DNA of 64,000 nucleotides, taken from NCBI GenBank assembly GCA_035527715.1, contig DATKZY010000176.1, positions 44,560 through 108,559 of the forward strand. The letters are read 5' to 3'. Every line of letters begins with the position of its first letter. The first letter of the stretch is position 1. Below are positions 55,648 through 63,810 of this stretch, piece by piece. This DNA is from DSUN01 sp035527715. Lineage in GTDB: Bacteria > Planctomycetota > PUPC01 > DSUN01. Under the pieces are notes generated by a model that saw nothing but the letters and a program-made list of their open reading frames with translations, was not told the origin of the DNA and searched no databases. The translations under genes were made by a program, and so were the position numbers.

Positions 55648-56601
55648 ATGAGTGAGGGAGCTGCCAACCCGATCGCCCCGTGCCACGTGTGTGGGGCGGC
55701 CGACGCCGAGGCGGTGCATGCGGAGGTGCACCTGTCCCGCTGCCGCCGTTGCGGGCTGGGCTACCTGGACCCGCAACCGAGCGATGCGGCGCTGGCGGGG
55801 CTCTACACGGACGAGTACTACACGAGGCCGATTGACCCGGGCGGCCCGTCGTATCTTGAGAACCGGGCAGGACTTGAGCGGTTTTTCGACGGGCGGCTGC
55901 GGCGGATCGAGCGGCTGGCGCGCCCCGGGCGCCTGCTGGAGGTGGGGGCGGGGCTGGGCTACTTCCTCAACGCGGCGGCTCGCCGCGGCTGGCATGCGGT
56001 GGGCCTCGAGGTCTCCGAGTTCGCCGCCGGTCACGCGCAGCGGGAGTTCGGCCTCGACGTGCGCTGCCAGAGCTTCGACGACGCGGCCTTCCCCGACGGG
56101 GCATTCGACCTGGTGGTGCTGCGAGACGTGCTCGAGCACACGCGCGACCCGCGGGCCGTGGTGCGCCACGCGGGGCGCGTGCTGCGCGAGCGAGGCGTCC
56201 TGGCCCTCTCGATGCCCAACTTCGCGTCGCTCAACGCCCGGCTCGGGGGCCTCCGCTGGCGCCACCTGCGGCCCGCGCAGCACCTGTGGCACTTCACGCC
56301 CGGATGCATCGCCCGCCTGCTGTGCGAGTGCGGGTTCGAGGTGGCCGAATGCGAGTCGCGCTACGACTCGCCCGCCACGCGCGAGGTGTACGCGGCCCTG
56401 AGCGACCCCGTGCAGCGTCGGCGGCTGGCCTGGCACGCGGCGCGGCGCGGCGACATCGTGTTCCTGCCCCTCGGCTCGCACGTGCGGCGCGTGCTGCGCG
56501 CGGCCGCCGTCATTTGCTCTTGTATTGCCCGGCCGTTCCGTGGTAGACTGAGCGACGACGTTCTCGAGGTGCTCGCCCTCAAGTCGGAGGCAAGCCGATG
56601 A
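55648..56601 (+). CDS. Class I SAM methyltransferase with N-terminal zinc-ribbon-like motif
   Basis: A 317-residue protein. The start has a CHVCG...CRRCGLG pair (about residues 12-38), the zinc-binding head common in methyltransferases of the C-methyl sugar type. A class I fold follows with motif I LLEVGAGLGYFLNAAARRG, then VGLEVSEFAAGHAQREFG, FDLVVLRDVLEHTRDPRAVV (motif post-I) and GVLALSMPNFASLNARLGG. The substrate is unknown; sugars on nucleotides or lipids are usual. The start ATG at 55648 has GAAGGG 9 bases upstream and a promoter at 55586-55614. It overlaps the next gene by 4 bases. Confidence 0.83.
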   Translation: MSEGAANPIAPCHVCGAADAEAVHAEVHLSRCRRCGLGYLDPQPSDAALAGLYTDEYYTRPIDPGGPSYLENRAGLERFFDGRLRRIERLARPGRLLEVGAGLGYFLNAAARRGWHAVGLEVSEFAAGHAQREFGLDVRCQSFDDAAFPDGAFDLVVLRDVLEHTRDPRAVVRHAGRVLRERGVLALSMPNFASLNARLGGLRWRHLRPAQHLWHFTPGCIARLLCECGFEVAECESRYDSPATREVYAALSDPVQRRRLAWHAARRGDIVFLPLGSHVRRVLRAAAVICSCIARPFRGRLSDDVLEVLALKSEASR

Positions 56602-57506
56602 AGTCTCTTCGCCCGTTCGGTTTCCTCTGGGCCTTCGTGGCCGCCTTCGCTCTGCTCTCGAGCACGGCGCAGGCGCGCTCCTCCTCCTCCACCCGGAACA
56701 ACCGCAATACCGGGAAGTTCCGCCTGATCGAGGGCGATACGACCGACAAGAGCGAGCGCGAGCGCAAGCGCGAGGAGGAGCGCAAGCGGAAGGAGGACGA
56801 GGCGGCCCGCAAGAAGGAGCAGGAGGCGAAGAAGAAGGAGGCCGCGGCCAAGAAGGCCGTGGCCGCCAAGCCCGCCGCCCCGAAGACGCCTGCGGCCCCG
56901 GCCAGGCCCGCGGCCAAGCCCAGGCCCACGGCGACCGCGAAGAAGACCGGCACGGGGGCGAAGACCGACGACGCGCGCGAGGGCGAGGCCGCAAAGCTCC
57001 GCGAACAGGCCGACAAGGCATTCGAGAAGGGCGACGAGGAGGGCCTGCTCGCCGGCGCCACGCTCCTGCGGCAGGTTCTCGCGGACTACGACGGCACCGA
57101 CGCCGCGGCGAGCGCCCAGCAACAACTCGACCTGCTCCTCGCCGACGAGCAACTCGGCCCGATGATCCTCCTCGCCGAGGCCCAGGAGGAGTTCGACGCC
57201 CAGCACTACCGCAAGGCCAGGAACAAGTTCAACGAACTCGTCCAGCGCTACCCCAAGGCCGAGCAGGCCGCCGAAGGCCGCTCGAAGCTCGCCGAGATCG
57301 AGCGGGACGATCTTCTCAAGAAAACCGTCTACACCGACGAGGAGCTGGAGGACGCGCGCCTATGGTTCCTCTCGGGCAGCATCCACCTGGAGAATGGCCG
57401 CGCGGCCGAGGCGGTCTCCGCCTACCGTAAGGTCATCGAGGAGTACCCCGGCTGCCGCTACGCCCTCCTGGCCGAGGGGAAGCTGCCCGGCGCCCAGGGC
57501 TCCTGA
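56598..57506 (+). CDS. Exported Lys/Glu-rich TPR protein
   Basis: A 302-residue exported protein (signal FGFLWAFVAAFALLSSTAQA). Residues about 55-125 are a charged coiled coil (ERERKREEERKRKEDEAARKK) that grades into an Ala/Pro/Lys-rich linker. A TPR region (about 140-300) follows: LREQADKAFEKGDEEGLLAGATLLRQV, AQEEFDAQHYRKARNKFNELVQRYPKAEQA and AVSAYRKVIEEYPGCRYALLAEG, which resembles the BamD/YbgF type. It overlaps the methyltransferase gene by 4 bases. It may act as a scaffold at the cell envelope. Confidence 0.8.
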   Translation: MKSLRPFGFLWAFVAAFALLSSTAQARSSSSTRNNRNTGKFRLIEGDTTDKSERERKREEERKRKEDEAARKKEQEAKKKEAAAKKAVAAKPAAPKTPAAPARPAAKPRPTATAKKTGTGAKTDDAREGEAAKLREQADKAFEKGDEEGLLAGATLLRQVLADYDGTDAAASAQQQLDLLLADEQLGPMILLAEAQEEFDAQHYRKARNKFNELVQRYPKAEQAAEGRSKLAEIERDDLLKKTVYTDEELEDARLWFLSGSIHLENGRAAEAVSAYRKVIEEYPGCRYALLAEGKLPGAQGS

Positions 57507-57515
57507 GGGCAACCA

Positions 57516-57643
57516 GTGACGCGTGACGCGTGACGCGTGACCAGAGCCGCCGGCTCAGCAGTTTGCCATGCGCAACACGCAGGGCCTCGACCACGGGCGC
57601 GTGCCCTCCTCTCCCCAATCCGCAATCCGCACTCCGCAGTCAT
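57516..57643. repeat. Heptad arrays before and inside the DUF58 gene start
   Basis: GTGACGC x3 plus GTGACC at 57516-57542 fill the gap between the TPR and DUF58 genes. CAATCCG, CAATCCG, CACTCCG, CAGTCAT at 57616-57643 are translated as the N-terminal SAIRTPQSS of the DUF58 protein. Confidence 0.87.
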
Positions 57644-58560
57644 CGAGTCTCCTCGACCCTGATTTCCTGCGCAAGCTCGACCTGCTGGAAATCCTCTTCA
57701 AGCGCAACGTCGTCGGCCGCCGCGAGGGCGACCGCCCCGGGCACCAGCGCGGCGGCCGCATCGAGTTCGCCGACCACCGCGAGTACTCCCCCGGCGACGA
57801 CCTGCGCTACCTCGACTGGAACATCTACGGCCGCACCGACCGCCTGTTCGTCAAGGAGTTCACGAAGCAGGAGGCGGCGCTGGTGTGCGTGCTGCTCGAC
57901 GCGAGCGCCTCGATGGGCGTGGGCGAGCCGCAGAAGCTGTTCTACGCGAAGCGCCTGGCCGCCGCCCTTGCCTACCTGGCCCTCATCGGCGGCAACGAGG
58001 CCCAGCTCGCCGTGTTCGCCGGCCGCGACGTCGTCTGGTCGCCGCGCCACGCCGGCCGGCCCGACGTCGCGGGCATCGCCGGCTTCCTCGAGCCCGTCGA
58101 GCCGACGGGGCCGACCGACCTCTTTGTCCCGCTCCGCGCCTTCCGCGAGCGGGTGCGCGAGCGCTCGGTGGTCGTCCTCATCTCCGACCTGTTGGAGGAG
58201 GGCGGCGGCCCCCGGCACGCACAGGGCGCCCCGAGTCCGCCAAGGGGGGGCCAGCGGGGCCTGCGCCTCCTCGGCGCCCAGCGCTTCGACCTCAGCGTCC
58301 TCCACGTCCTCTCGCCCCAGGAACTGCATCCGCCCGCCGTCGGCCCCGTGCTCCTGCGCGACGCGGAGTCGGGCGGCGGCGAGAGCCTGGTGGTGGACGG
58401 CGATGCCTTGCGCCTCTACGCCGACCGCCTGAACGCCTTCTGCGAGGGCTGGCGGGCCTTCTGCCAGCGGCACGACGTCCGCTACGTCCAGACCTCCACC
58501 GCCGCCCCGTTCGAGGAATGCGTCCTGGGCTACCTGCGCCGCGGAGGGCTGGTGCGATGA
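57568..58560 (+). CDS. DUF58 / von Willebrand A-like protein
   Basis: A 330-residue DUF58 protein, a family usually encoded with MoxR ATPases and Bat proteins. Hallmark: GRRIEFADHREYSPGDDLRYLDWNIYGRTDRLFVKEFTKQEAALVCVLLDASASMGVG, where DASAS is the MIDAS-like D-x-S-x-S metal site. Later: VVVLISDLLEEGG and LHVLSPQEL. The N-terminal about 35 residues before LLDPDFLRKLDLLEI are repeat-encoded and probably irrelevant to folding. No MoxR gene is adjacent, which is unusual for this family. The start ATG lacks a ribosome site. It may be coupled to the following BatA-like gene. Confidence 0.87.
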   Translation: MRNTQGLDHGRVPSSPQSAIRTPQSSSLLDPDFLRKLDLLEILFKRNVVGRREGDRPGHQRGGRIEFADHREYSPGDDLRYLDWNIYGRTDRLFVKEFTKQEAALVCVLLDASASMGVGEPQKLFYAKRLAAALAYLALIGGNEAQLAVFAGRDVVWSPRHAGRPDVAGIAGFLEPVEPTGPTDLFVPLRAFRERVRERSVVVLISDLLEEGGGPRHAQGAPSPPRGGQRGLRLLGAQRFDLSVLHVLSPQELHPPAVGPVLLRDAESGGGESLVVDGDALRLYADRLNAFCEGWRAFCQRHDVRYVQTSTAAPFEECVLGYLRRGGLVR

Positions 58561-58595
58561 GAGAGCGCACGCTTGAGCCGCATCCCATATGTCCC

Positions 58596-58631
58596 ATGGG
58601 ACCTATGGGACCTATGGGACGGATGGGACCC
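58596..58631. repeat. 9-bp tandem array between DUF58 and BatA-like genes
   Basis: ATGGGACCT, ATGGGACCT, ATGGGACGG, ATGGGACCC. In other frames it offers several out-of-frame ATGs. The array ends 5 bp before the BatA-like ATG. Confidence 0.88.
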
Positions 58632-58636
58632 GCGCC

Positions 58637-60442
58637 ATGAGCATCTTGCATCCCCTCGGCCTTCTCGCCCTCGCCGCCGTGCCGGTGCTGATTGCGCTCA
58701 GCCTCTGGCGCTGGCGGCGGCGCGAGGTCGTGGTGTCCAGCCTGCTCTTGTGGCGCGACGTGGCGACAGCCTGGCGGCAGGCCCCGCACGCCCGTCGGCG
58801 CCGCCAGGCCGATCCGCTGCTGGTCCTGCGCGTGGCCGTGGCGGTGGTGCTCGCGGCGGCGCTGTGCGGGCCCGTGTGGCTGCGCCCGGCGCGCGTCGCG
58901 CGCCGCCTGGTGATCGTGCTCGACCGCTCGGCCAGCATGGCGGCTCGCCGCCCCGACGGCTCGACCCGCTGGCGCGCGTGCCGCGACGGGTTGCTGAAGC
59001 TTCTCGTGCGCCTGGACGCCGCCGACCGCGTGGAACTCGTGGCCGTGCCGCCGCCCGTCGGCCGCTCGGTCCCGCCCGAACTGGACCGCCAGGAGGCTGC
59101 GTCGCTCCTGCTCGGGCTGCTGCCGTCCGAGGCCCCAGTGACGCCGCAGGAGCTCGCGCGTGCGGCGACCGAGGCCGCCCGGGGCCGGCCTGGCGCCAGC
59201 GTGGTGGTGGCCACGGATGCCCCGCTGGCGGGCCTGCCGGCCGGCGTGAGCGTGCTGGCCACGGGCGCGCCCCTGCGCAACCTGGGCATCACGGCCTTCG
59301 CCGCCCGCCTCACGAGGGACGGCCGCCACGAGGTGCTCGTCACCGTGGCCAACGCCTCGGCCGAGCCGCTCGCCGCCACGGTGGTACTGCGGGCCAACGG
59401 CCGCGAAGTGGCCCGCCGCCGCCTCGACCTCGCGCCGGCCGCCGACCAGCACGTGGTCTTCGAGGCCCGGCTCGGCCCCGCAGCCGTCCTCGACGCCTAC
59501 GTGGCCGGCCCCGCGGGCGCCCCCGACGACCTGGAGGCCGACGACCGCGCCTGGCTGGCACGCTCGGCCCCACGCGTCCGCGTGGCCTGGGTGGGCGACG
59601 ACTGCTACACCCTGCGTCGCGCCTTGGCGATCCAGGACGGTGTGGAGCTGGCCGATCTGGCCGAGCCGCCGCCCGAGGCGGTCCCCCGCGGCTTCGACCT
59701 CGCCGTCTACTACCACGCCGCGCCGCGCGCGCTGGCCGGCGGCAGCGTCGTGGTGGTGGCCCCGCGGGCGCCGGTCGGCGGGCTGCGGCCCGGGCCGCTC
59801 GCCGAGGCCGGGCCGGCAAGCGTGGTTGCCCGAACCGACCCCCTCCTGGCCGCGGTGCAACTGGAGGGCGTGGCCCTGGGACGGGTGCCGAGGCCCGAGC
59901 TGCCCGCGGGATTCCGCACCCTGGTCGCCGCGGGCGGCGTGCCCGTGATCGGCCGCTGGCGCGAGGGCGGCGCCACGCTCACCTACGTGGGCACGGACCC
60001 CGCCGCGAGCGACTGGCCGCTCGACCCCTCCTTCCCCATCTTCTGGGCCAACCTGGTGTCGGGCGCGACCGGGCAGGGGCTCGAGGCCGGCGCCCTCGCC
60101 AGCGTGCGGCCGGGCGAGGCCGTGCCCGTGCGCGGCGACGCCAGCCTCGAGGAGCCGGGCGGCGAGCGCCGCCCCCTCGCCAGCGGCGTGTTCCGGCCCG
60201 AGCGGACCGGGCTCTATCGCCTGGTGAGCGGCAACGAGACGCGCGCCATCGCCGTCAGCCTCCTCAGCGAGGCCGAAACGCTGGCCGCCGGCTCCGAGGC
60301 GGCGCCGGCATCCGACCTCCTCGCCCGGCGCGAGGAGAGCGCGGGCCTCGCCGGCGCCTGGCGGCTGGGCGGCTGGCTCACACTCCTCGCCCTCGGCCTC
60401 GTCGTTGCCCACGGCTGGCTCGCCGCGCGGACGCGCGCGTGA
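58637..60442 (+). CDS. BatA/aerotolerance-type membrane protein with vWA domain
   Basis: A 601-residue protein. The BatA N-terminal signature MSILHPLGLLALAAVPVLIALSLWRWRRREVVVSSLLLW includes the first membrane helix and RRRREV motif, followed by a second helix (LRVAVAVVLAAALCGPVWL). A vWA-like domain then starts RLVIVLDRSASMAAR (MIDAS D-x-S-x-S). The long middle (about 220-560) is beta-rich, and a last membrane helix (LAGAWRLGGWLTLLALGLVVAHGWL) lies at the C-terminus. Family members (TIGR02226 type) are thought to link MoxR to envelope stress. The start ATG at 58637 excludes the 9-bp array; a longer form from 58589 would consist mostly of that array. Confidence 0.85.
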   Translation: MSILHPLGLLALAAVPVLIALSLWRWRRREVVVSSLLLWRDVATAWRQAPHARRRRQADPLLVLRVAVAVVLAAALCGPVWLRPARVARRLVIVLDRSASMAARRPDGSTRWRACRDGLLKLLVRLDAADRVELVAVPPPVGRSVPPELDRQEAASLLLGLLPSEAPVTPQELARAATEAARGRPGASVVVATDAPLAGLPAGVSVLATGAPLRNLGITAFAARLTRDGRHEVLVTVANASAEPLAATVVLRANGREVARRRLDLAPAADQHVVFEARLGPAAVLDAYVAGPAGAPDDLEADDRAWLARSAPRVRVAWVGDDCYTLRRALAIQDGVELADLAEPPPEAVPRGFDLAVYYHAAPRALAGGSVVVVAPRAPVGGLRPGPLAEAGPASVVARTDPLLAAVQLEGVALGRVPRPELPAGFRTLVAAGGVPVIGRWREGGATLTYVGTDPAASDWPLDPSFPIFWANLVSGATGQGLEAGALASVRPGEAVPVRGDASLEEPGGERRPLASGVFRPERTGLYRLVSGNETRAIAVSLLSEAETLAAGSEAAPASDLLARREESAGLAGAWRLGGWLTLLALGLVVAHGWLAARTRA

Positions 60443-60468
60443 GCCGCATCGCACCCGCCCACTTGCGC

Positions 60469-60496
60469 TTGCATCGCACGTCCGTATCCGTAGAAT
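60469..60496 (+). promoter_or_regulatory. Promoter of the ferredoxin gene
   Basis: TTGCAT at 60469-60474, 16-base spacer, TAGAAT at 60491-60496, 70 bp upstream of the GTG. Confidence 0.6.
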
Positions 60497-60566
60497 GGAA
60501 AGTGGCATGGGACATGCCAGGGGACCGAGCGAAGGCCGTTGAACCTGTGACGAAGGAGACTGAGAA

Positions 60567-60737
60567 GTGGTCGTTGTAGACAGGGATGAATGCACGGGCT
60601 GCGAAACCTGCGTTGAGACCTGCCCTGTCGAGGCCATCGCCATGAAGGACGACAAGGCGGAGATCGACCAGGAAAAGTGCACGCAGTGCGAAACCTGCGT
60701 GCCCGAGTGCCCGGTCGAGGCCATCAAGATCAAGTAG
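60567..60737 (+). CDS. 2[4Fe-4S] ferredoxin
   Basis: A 56-residue bacterial ferredoxin from a GTG start with AAGGAG 8 bases upstream. Two perfect cluster motifs are present: CTGCETCVETCP (residues 9-20) and CTQCETCVPECP (residues 38-49), each followed by VEAI. The two halves are near repeats, as in clostridial ferredoxins. Length and spacing are normal. It is a cytoplasmic low-potential electron carrier. Promoter at 60469-60496 and terminator at 60750-60783. The adjacent FAD/Fe-S oxidoreductase could be a partner, but the two are transcribed separately. Confidence 0.92.
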   Translation: MVVVDRDECTGCETCVETCPVEAIAMKDDKAEIDQEKCTQCETCVPECPVEAIKIK

Positions 60738-60749
60738 TCCCGCTCCCAG

Positions 60750-60783
60750 GGCTCCGGGCGCGAACCCCGCTTCCGGAGCCTTT
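60750..60783 (+). terminator. Hairpin terminator after the ferredoxin gene
   Basis: The stem GGCTCCGG (60750-60757) / CCGGAGCC (60773-60780), with a 15-base loop, is followed by TTT. The stem is short and GC-rich and the T-run minimal, so its efficiency is uncertain. Confidence 0.55.
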
Positions 60784-60801
60784 CCATGTCCGCGCTTCCT
60801 C

Positions 60802-60830
60802 TTGCTCCTGCGCGCGGCTTCGGGTAACAT
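60802..60830 (+). promoter_or_regulatory. Promoter candidate for the FAD/Fe-S oxidoreductase
   Basis: TTGCTC at 60802-60807, 17-base spacer, TAACAT at 60825-60830, 52 bp before the GTG. Confidence 0.4.
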
Positions 60831-60882
60831 GAATGAAAGGTGGAACAGGGAGAGTCCTTCGCGTTGCCGCGGGTGAGCCATC

Positions 60883-63810
60883 GTGTCCGCACCTGTCTCC
60901 GTTCGTGATCTGGCCGCGGTCGAGGCGGGGCTGCGTCGGCGCGTGCGCGGCGAGGTGGCGTTCGACGCCGCCACCCGCGCGCTCTACTCCACCGCCGCCT
61001 GCCTCTATCGCCTGCCGCCGCTCGGCGTCGTGGCCCCGCTGGATGATGCCGACGTGCTGGCGACCGTGGCCTTCTGCCGCTCCCATAGCCTTCCCATCAC
61101 GCCGCGAGGGGCCGGCTCCGGGCTGGCCGGCCAGGCACTCGGCGACGGCCTGGTGCTCGACTTCACCGTGCACATGAACCGCATCCTCAGCGTGGGCGAT
61201 GACCACGCCTGGGTGCAGCCGGGCCTCGTCTGCGACGAGCTGAACGCCGCGATGGCGCCGCGCGGCCTCTGGTTTCCGCCCGACCCGTCCAGCTCCGCCT
61301 ATTGCTCGATCGGCGGGATGATCGCCAACAACTCCGCCGGCTCCCACTCCGTGAAATACGGCACGGTGATTGACTACGTGGAGGAGCTGGACGTCGTGCT
61401 GTCGGATGGGACGCCGGCCCGCCTCCGCCCCTACGAGTTGGACGGCGTGGCCTGGCAGCGCCTGGTGGGCCAGGAGACCCGCGATGCTCAGCTCCACCGC
61501 GACCTGCGCCTGATCGTCGAGCGCCACCCCGGCCTCATCCGCGACCACCAGCCCCGCACGACGAAGAACTCGGCCGGCTACCGCCTCGAGCGGGTCATCG
61601 AGAACGGCACCCTCAATCTCAGCAAGCTCCTCTGCGGCTCCGAGGGCACGCTGGCCATCGTGCTGGCCGCCAGGCTGCGGCTGGCGCCGCTGCCGGGCGC
61701 CCGCCGCGAGGCGCTCCTGCACTTCCCCAACCTCGCGTCGGCCGGCCGCGCCACGCTGGAAATCCTCGCCTTCGGCCCCAGCGCCATCGAGGTCCACGAG
61801 CACCACGCCGTGGACGTGATCCGGGCGGGCCGCCCCGAGCTGGCCGACCTGTTGCCGCGGCCCGGCGAGAGCCAGCTCCACGTGGAGTTCGACGGAACGG
61901 GCGAGGCGGAGGTCGCCGATGCCCTGGCTCGCATGCGGCGGCGCGTGTGCGACGAGCTGCGCCTCGCCACCCGCTGCATCGAGCCGGCCGACGCCGACCA
62001 GACGCGCCGGCTCTGGGCCATCCGCAAGGCCACCCTGCCGCTCCTCTACAACCAGCCCGGGCCGAAACGCATCGCCTCCTTCATCGAGGACGTCACGGTC
62101 CCGCCCGACCAGATCCCGGCCTTCATCGAGCGGCTCCAGGCCGTCCTCGACCGCCACGGCCTCCAGGCCGCCATCTACGGCCATGCCGCCCAGGGCAACT
62201 TCCACGTCCGCCCCCTCCTCGACCTGCACGACCCCGCCGAGGTCGCCAGGATGCGCGCGGTCGCCGACGAGGTGTTCGACCTCACCATCGCCCTCGGCGG
62301 CACCACCAGCGGCGAGCACGGCGACGGCATGGCCCGCACCGAGTACCTCGCCCGGCTCTACGGCCCGCTCCACCTCCTGTTCTGCGCCGTCAAGCGCACC
62401 TTCGACCCCGAGAACCTCCTCAACCCCGGCAAGAAGGTGCCCGACCCGCGCCGCGACTTCTCGCTCACCAGCCACCTGCGGTTCGACCCCGGCTACGGCT
62501 CGCCGCCGGCCGAGTCGTGCCTTCAGTGGGCGGCGGGAGGGGCCGCGGCGGAGGCCGAGCGCTGCCACGGCTGCGCCACCTGCCGCACACTCCCCGCCGC
62601 TGTCACCCGCATGTGCCCGGTGTTCAAGGCCCTGGGCGTCGAGGAGGCGTCGCCGCGGGCCAAGGCCAACCTGTTGCGCGAGATCGCCGCGGGCCGCCTG
62701 ACCGGCGACGAGGCGGCCCGCCACCTCGCCCGCATCAGCGACCTGTGCCTCCTGTGCGAGTCGTGCAAGGGCGACTGCCCTTCGAAGGTCAACGTGCCCA
62801 AGCTCGTGCTCGAGGCCAAGGCCCGCGTGGCCGCCGAAGGCCCCCGCAAGGCGGGCCGCCGCGTGTTCGCCCGGCTCGACGCGCTGAGCCGCCTCGCGGC
62901 GCCCCTTGCCCCACTGGTCAACGCCGCGAACCGCCTGCGACCCGTCCGATGGGTGATGGAGAAGCTCATCGGCCTCGACCGCCGCGCCCCCGTCCCCCCC
63001 ATCGCCCGCCGGCCCCTCCGCCGCCGCTTCGCGCGCATTCAGGCTTCCTCTTCACTGCCGACTGCCGAGTGCCGAGCGCCGACTGTGGTGTACTTCCCCG
63101 ACGTCTTCGCGGAGTTGAGCGACCCGAGCATCGGCGAGGCCCTCATCCGCCTGCTCGAGGCCGCGGGCATCCGGGTCATCGTTCCGCCCGTCAAGGGCTG
63201 CGGCATCCTGGCCATGTGCTATGGCGACGTCGCGGCCGCCCAGAAGACCATCCGCCACAACCTCGCCGCCCTCCGCGACTACGCCCGCGACGGCCTCGAC
63301 ATTCTGCTCACCGAGCCGACGGCCCTCCTGTGCCTGCGCGAGGCCTATGCGGACTTCGTGCCCGACGAGGCGGCGCGCGAGGTGGCCGCCCGCACCCACG
63401 ACGCCCTCGACTACCTGCTCGCCCTTCGCGGCAGCGGGCGGCTGAAGCTCGAGCTTGGCGAGGTCGCCCTCACCCTCGCGCGCCACGTGCCTTGCCACGC
63501 CCGTGCGGCCGGCATCGGCGCCGCCGTCCCGAAGCTCCTGGCCGACGTGCCCGGCCTCCAGATCGTGCCGCTCGTCGAGGGCTGCTGCGGCCTCGCCGGC
63601 AGCGCCGGCATGCGGCGCGAGAAGCACGACCTCTCGATGCAGATCGGCGCCAGGCTGTTCGATGCGATTCGCGGCGAGGGCGTTGACGGAGCGGTCACCG
63701 AGTGTTCCGCCTGCCGCCTCCAGCTCCAGCACGGCAGCGGCAAGCCCTGCTACCACCCCCTCCATCTCCTTGCCCACGCCGCCTTCGGCACGCCCCTGCC
63801 GGCGAGGTGA
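60883..63810 (+). CDS. FAD-linked oxidoreductase fused to Fe-S and CCG domains (D-lactate/glycolate-dehydrogenase-like)
   Basis: A 975-residue fusion. FAD-binding domain (about 30-220): RGAGSGLAGQALGDGLVLDFTVHMNRIL, then PPDPSSSAYCSIGGMIANNSAGSHSVKYG. FAD-oxidase C-terminal domain (about 240-510): LSKLLCGSEGTLAIVLAARL and TTSGEHGDGMARTEYL. Iron-sulfur domain (about 555-640): CHGCATCRTLPAAVTRMCP and CLLCESCKGDCPSKVNVP. Two CCG motifs: KGCGILAMCYG (about 772) and EGCCGLAGSAGM (about 900). This is the Dld/GlcD-GlcF fusion layout that oxidises 2-hydroxy acids with an iron-sulfur acceptor; the substrate is unproven. The linker before CCG domain 1 (residues about 724-735) is encoded by a heptad array. 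Starts at GTG, with only a weak ribosome site. Confidence 0.9.
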   Translation: MSAPVSVRDLAAVEAGLRRRVRGEVAFDAATRALYSTAACLYRLPPLGVVAPLDDADVLATVAFCRSHSLPITPRGAGSGLAGQALGDGLVLDFTVHMNRILSVGDDHAWVQPGLVCDELNAAMAPRGLWFPPDPSSSAYCSIGGMIANNSAGSHSVKYGTVIDYVEELDVVLSDGTPARLRPYELDGVAWQRLVGQETRDAQLHRDLRLIVERHPGLIRDHQPRTTKNSAGYRLERVIENGTLNLSKLLCGSEGTLAIVLAARLRLAPLPGARREALLHFPNLASAGRATLEILAFGPSAIEVHEHHAVDVIRAGRPELADLLPRPGESQLHVEFDGTGEAEVADALARMRRRVCDELRLATRCIEPADADQTRRLWAIRKATLPLLYNQPGPKRIASFIEDVTVPPDQIPAFIERLQAVLDRHGLQAAIYGHAAQGNFHVRPLLDLHDPAEVARMRAVADEVFDLTIALGGTTSGEHGDGMARTEYLARLYGPLHLLFCAVKRTFDPENLLNPGKKVPDPRRDFSLTSHLRFDPGYGSPPAESCLQWAAGGAAAEAERCHGCATCRTLPAAVTRMCPVFKALGVEEASPRAKANLLREIAAGRLTGDEAARHLARISDLCLLCESCKGDCPSKVNVPKLVLEAKARVAAEGPRKAGRRVFARLDALSRLAAPLAPLVNAANRLRPVRWVMEKLIGLDRRAPVPPIARRPLRRRFARIQASSSLPTAECRAPTVVYFPDVFAELSDPSIGEALIRLLEAAGIRVIVPPVKGCGILAMCYGDVAAAQKTIRHNLAALRDYARDGLDILLTEPTALLCLREAYADFVPDEAAREVAARTHDALDYLLALRGSGRLKLELGEVALTLARHVPCHARAAGIGAAVPKLLADVPGLQIVPLVEGCCGLAGSAGMRREKHDLSMQIGARLFDAIRGEGVDGAVTECSACRLQLQHGSGKPCYHPLHLLAHAAFGTPLPAR
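63054..63088. repeat. Heptad array inside the FAD oxidoreductase gene
   Basis: ACTGCCG, ACTGCCG, AGTGCCG, AGCGCCG, ACTGTGG in phase, translated between the iron-sulfur and CCG domains. Thirty-five bases do not preserve frame alone, yet the gene stays open, so flanking changes must compensate. Confidence 0.87.

Noticed and set aside
716..63088. Heptad arrays as CRISPR arrays
   Set aside because: Units are 7 bp with no spacers, and no cas gene is present.
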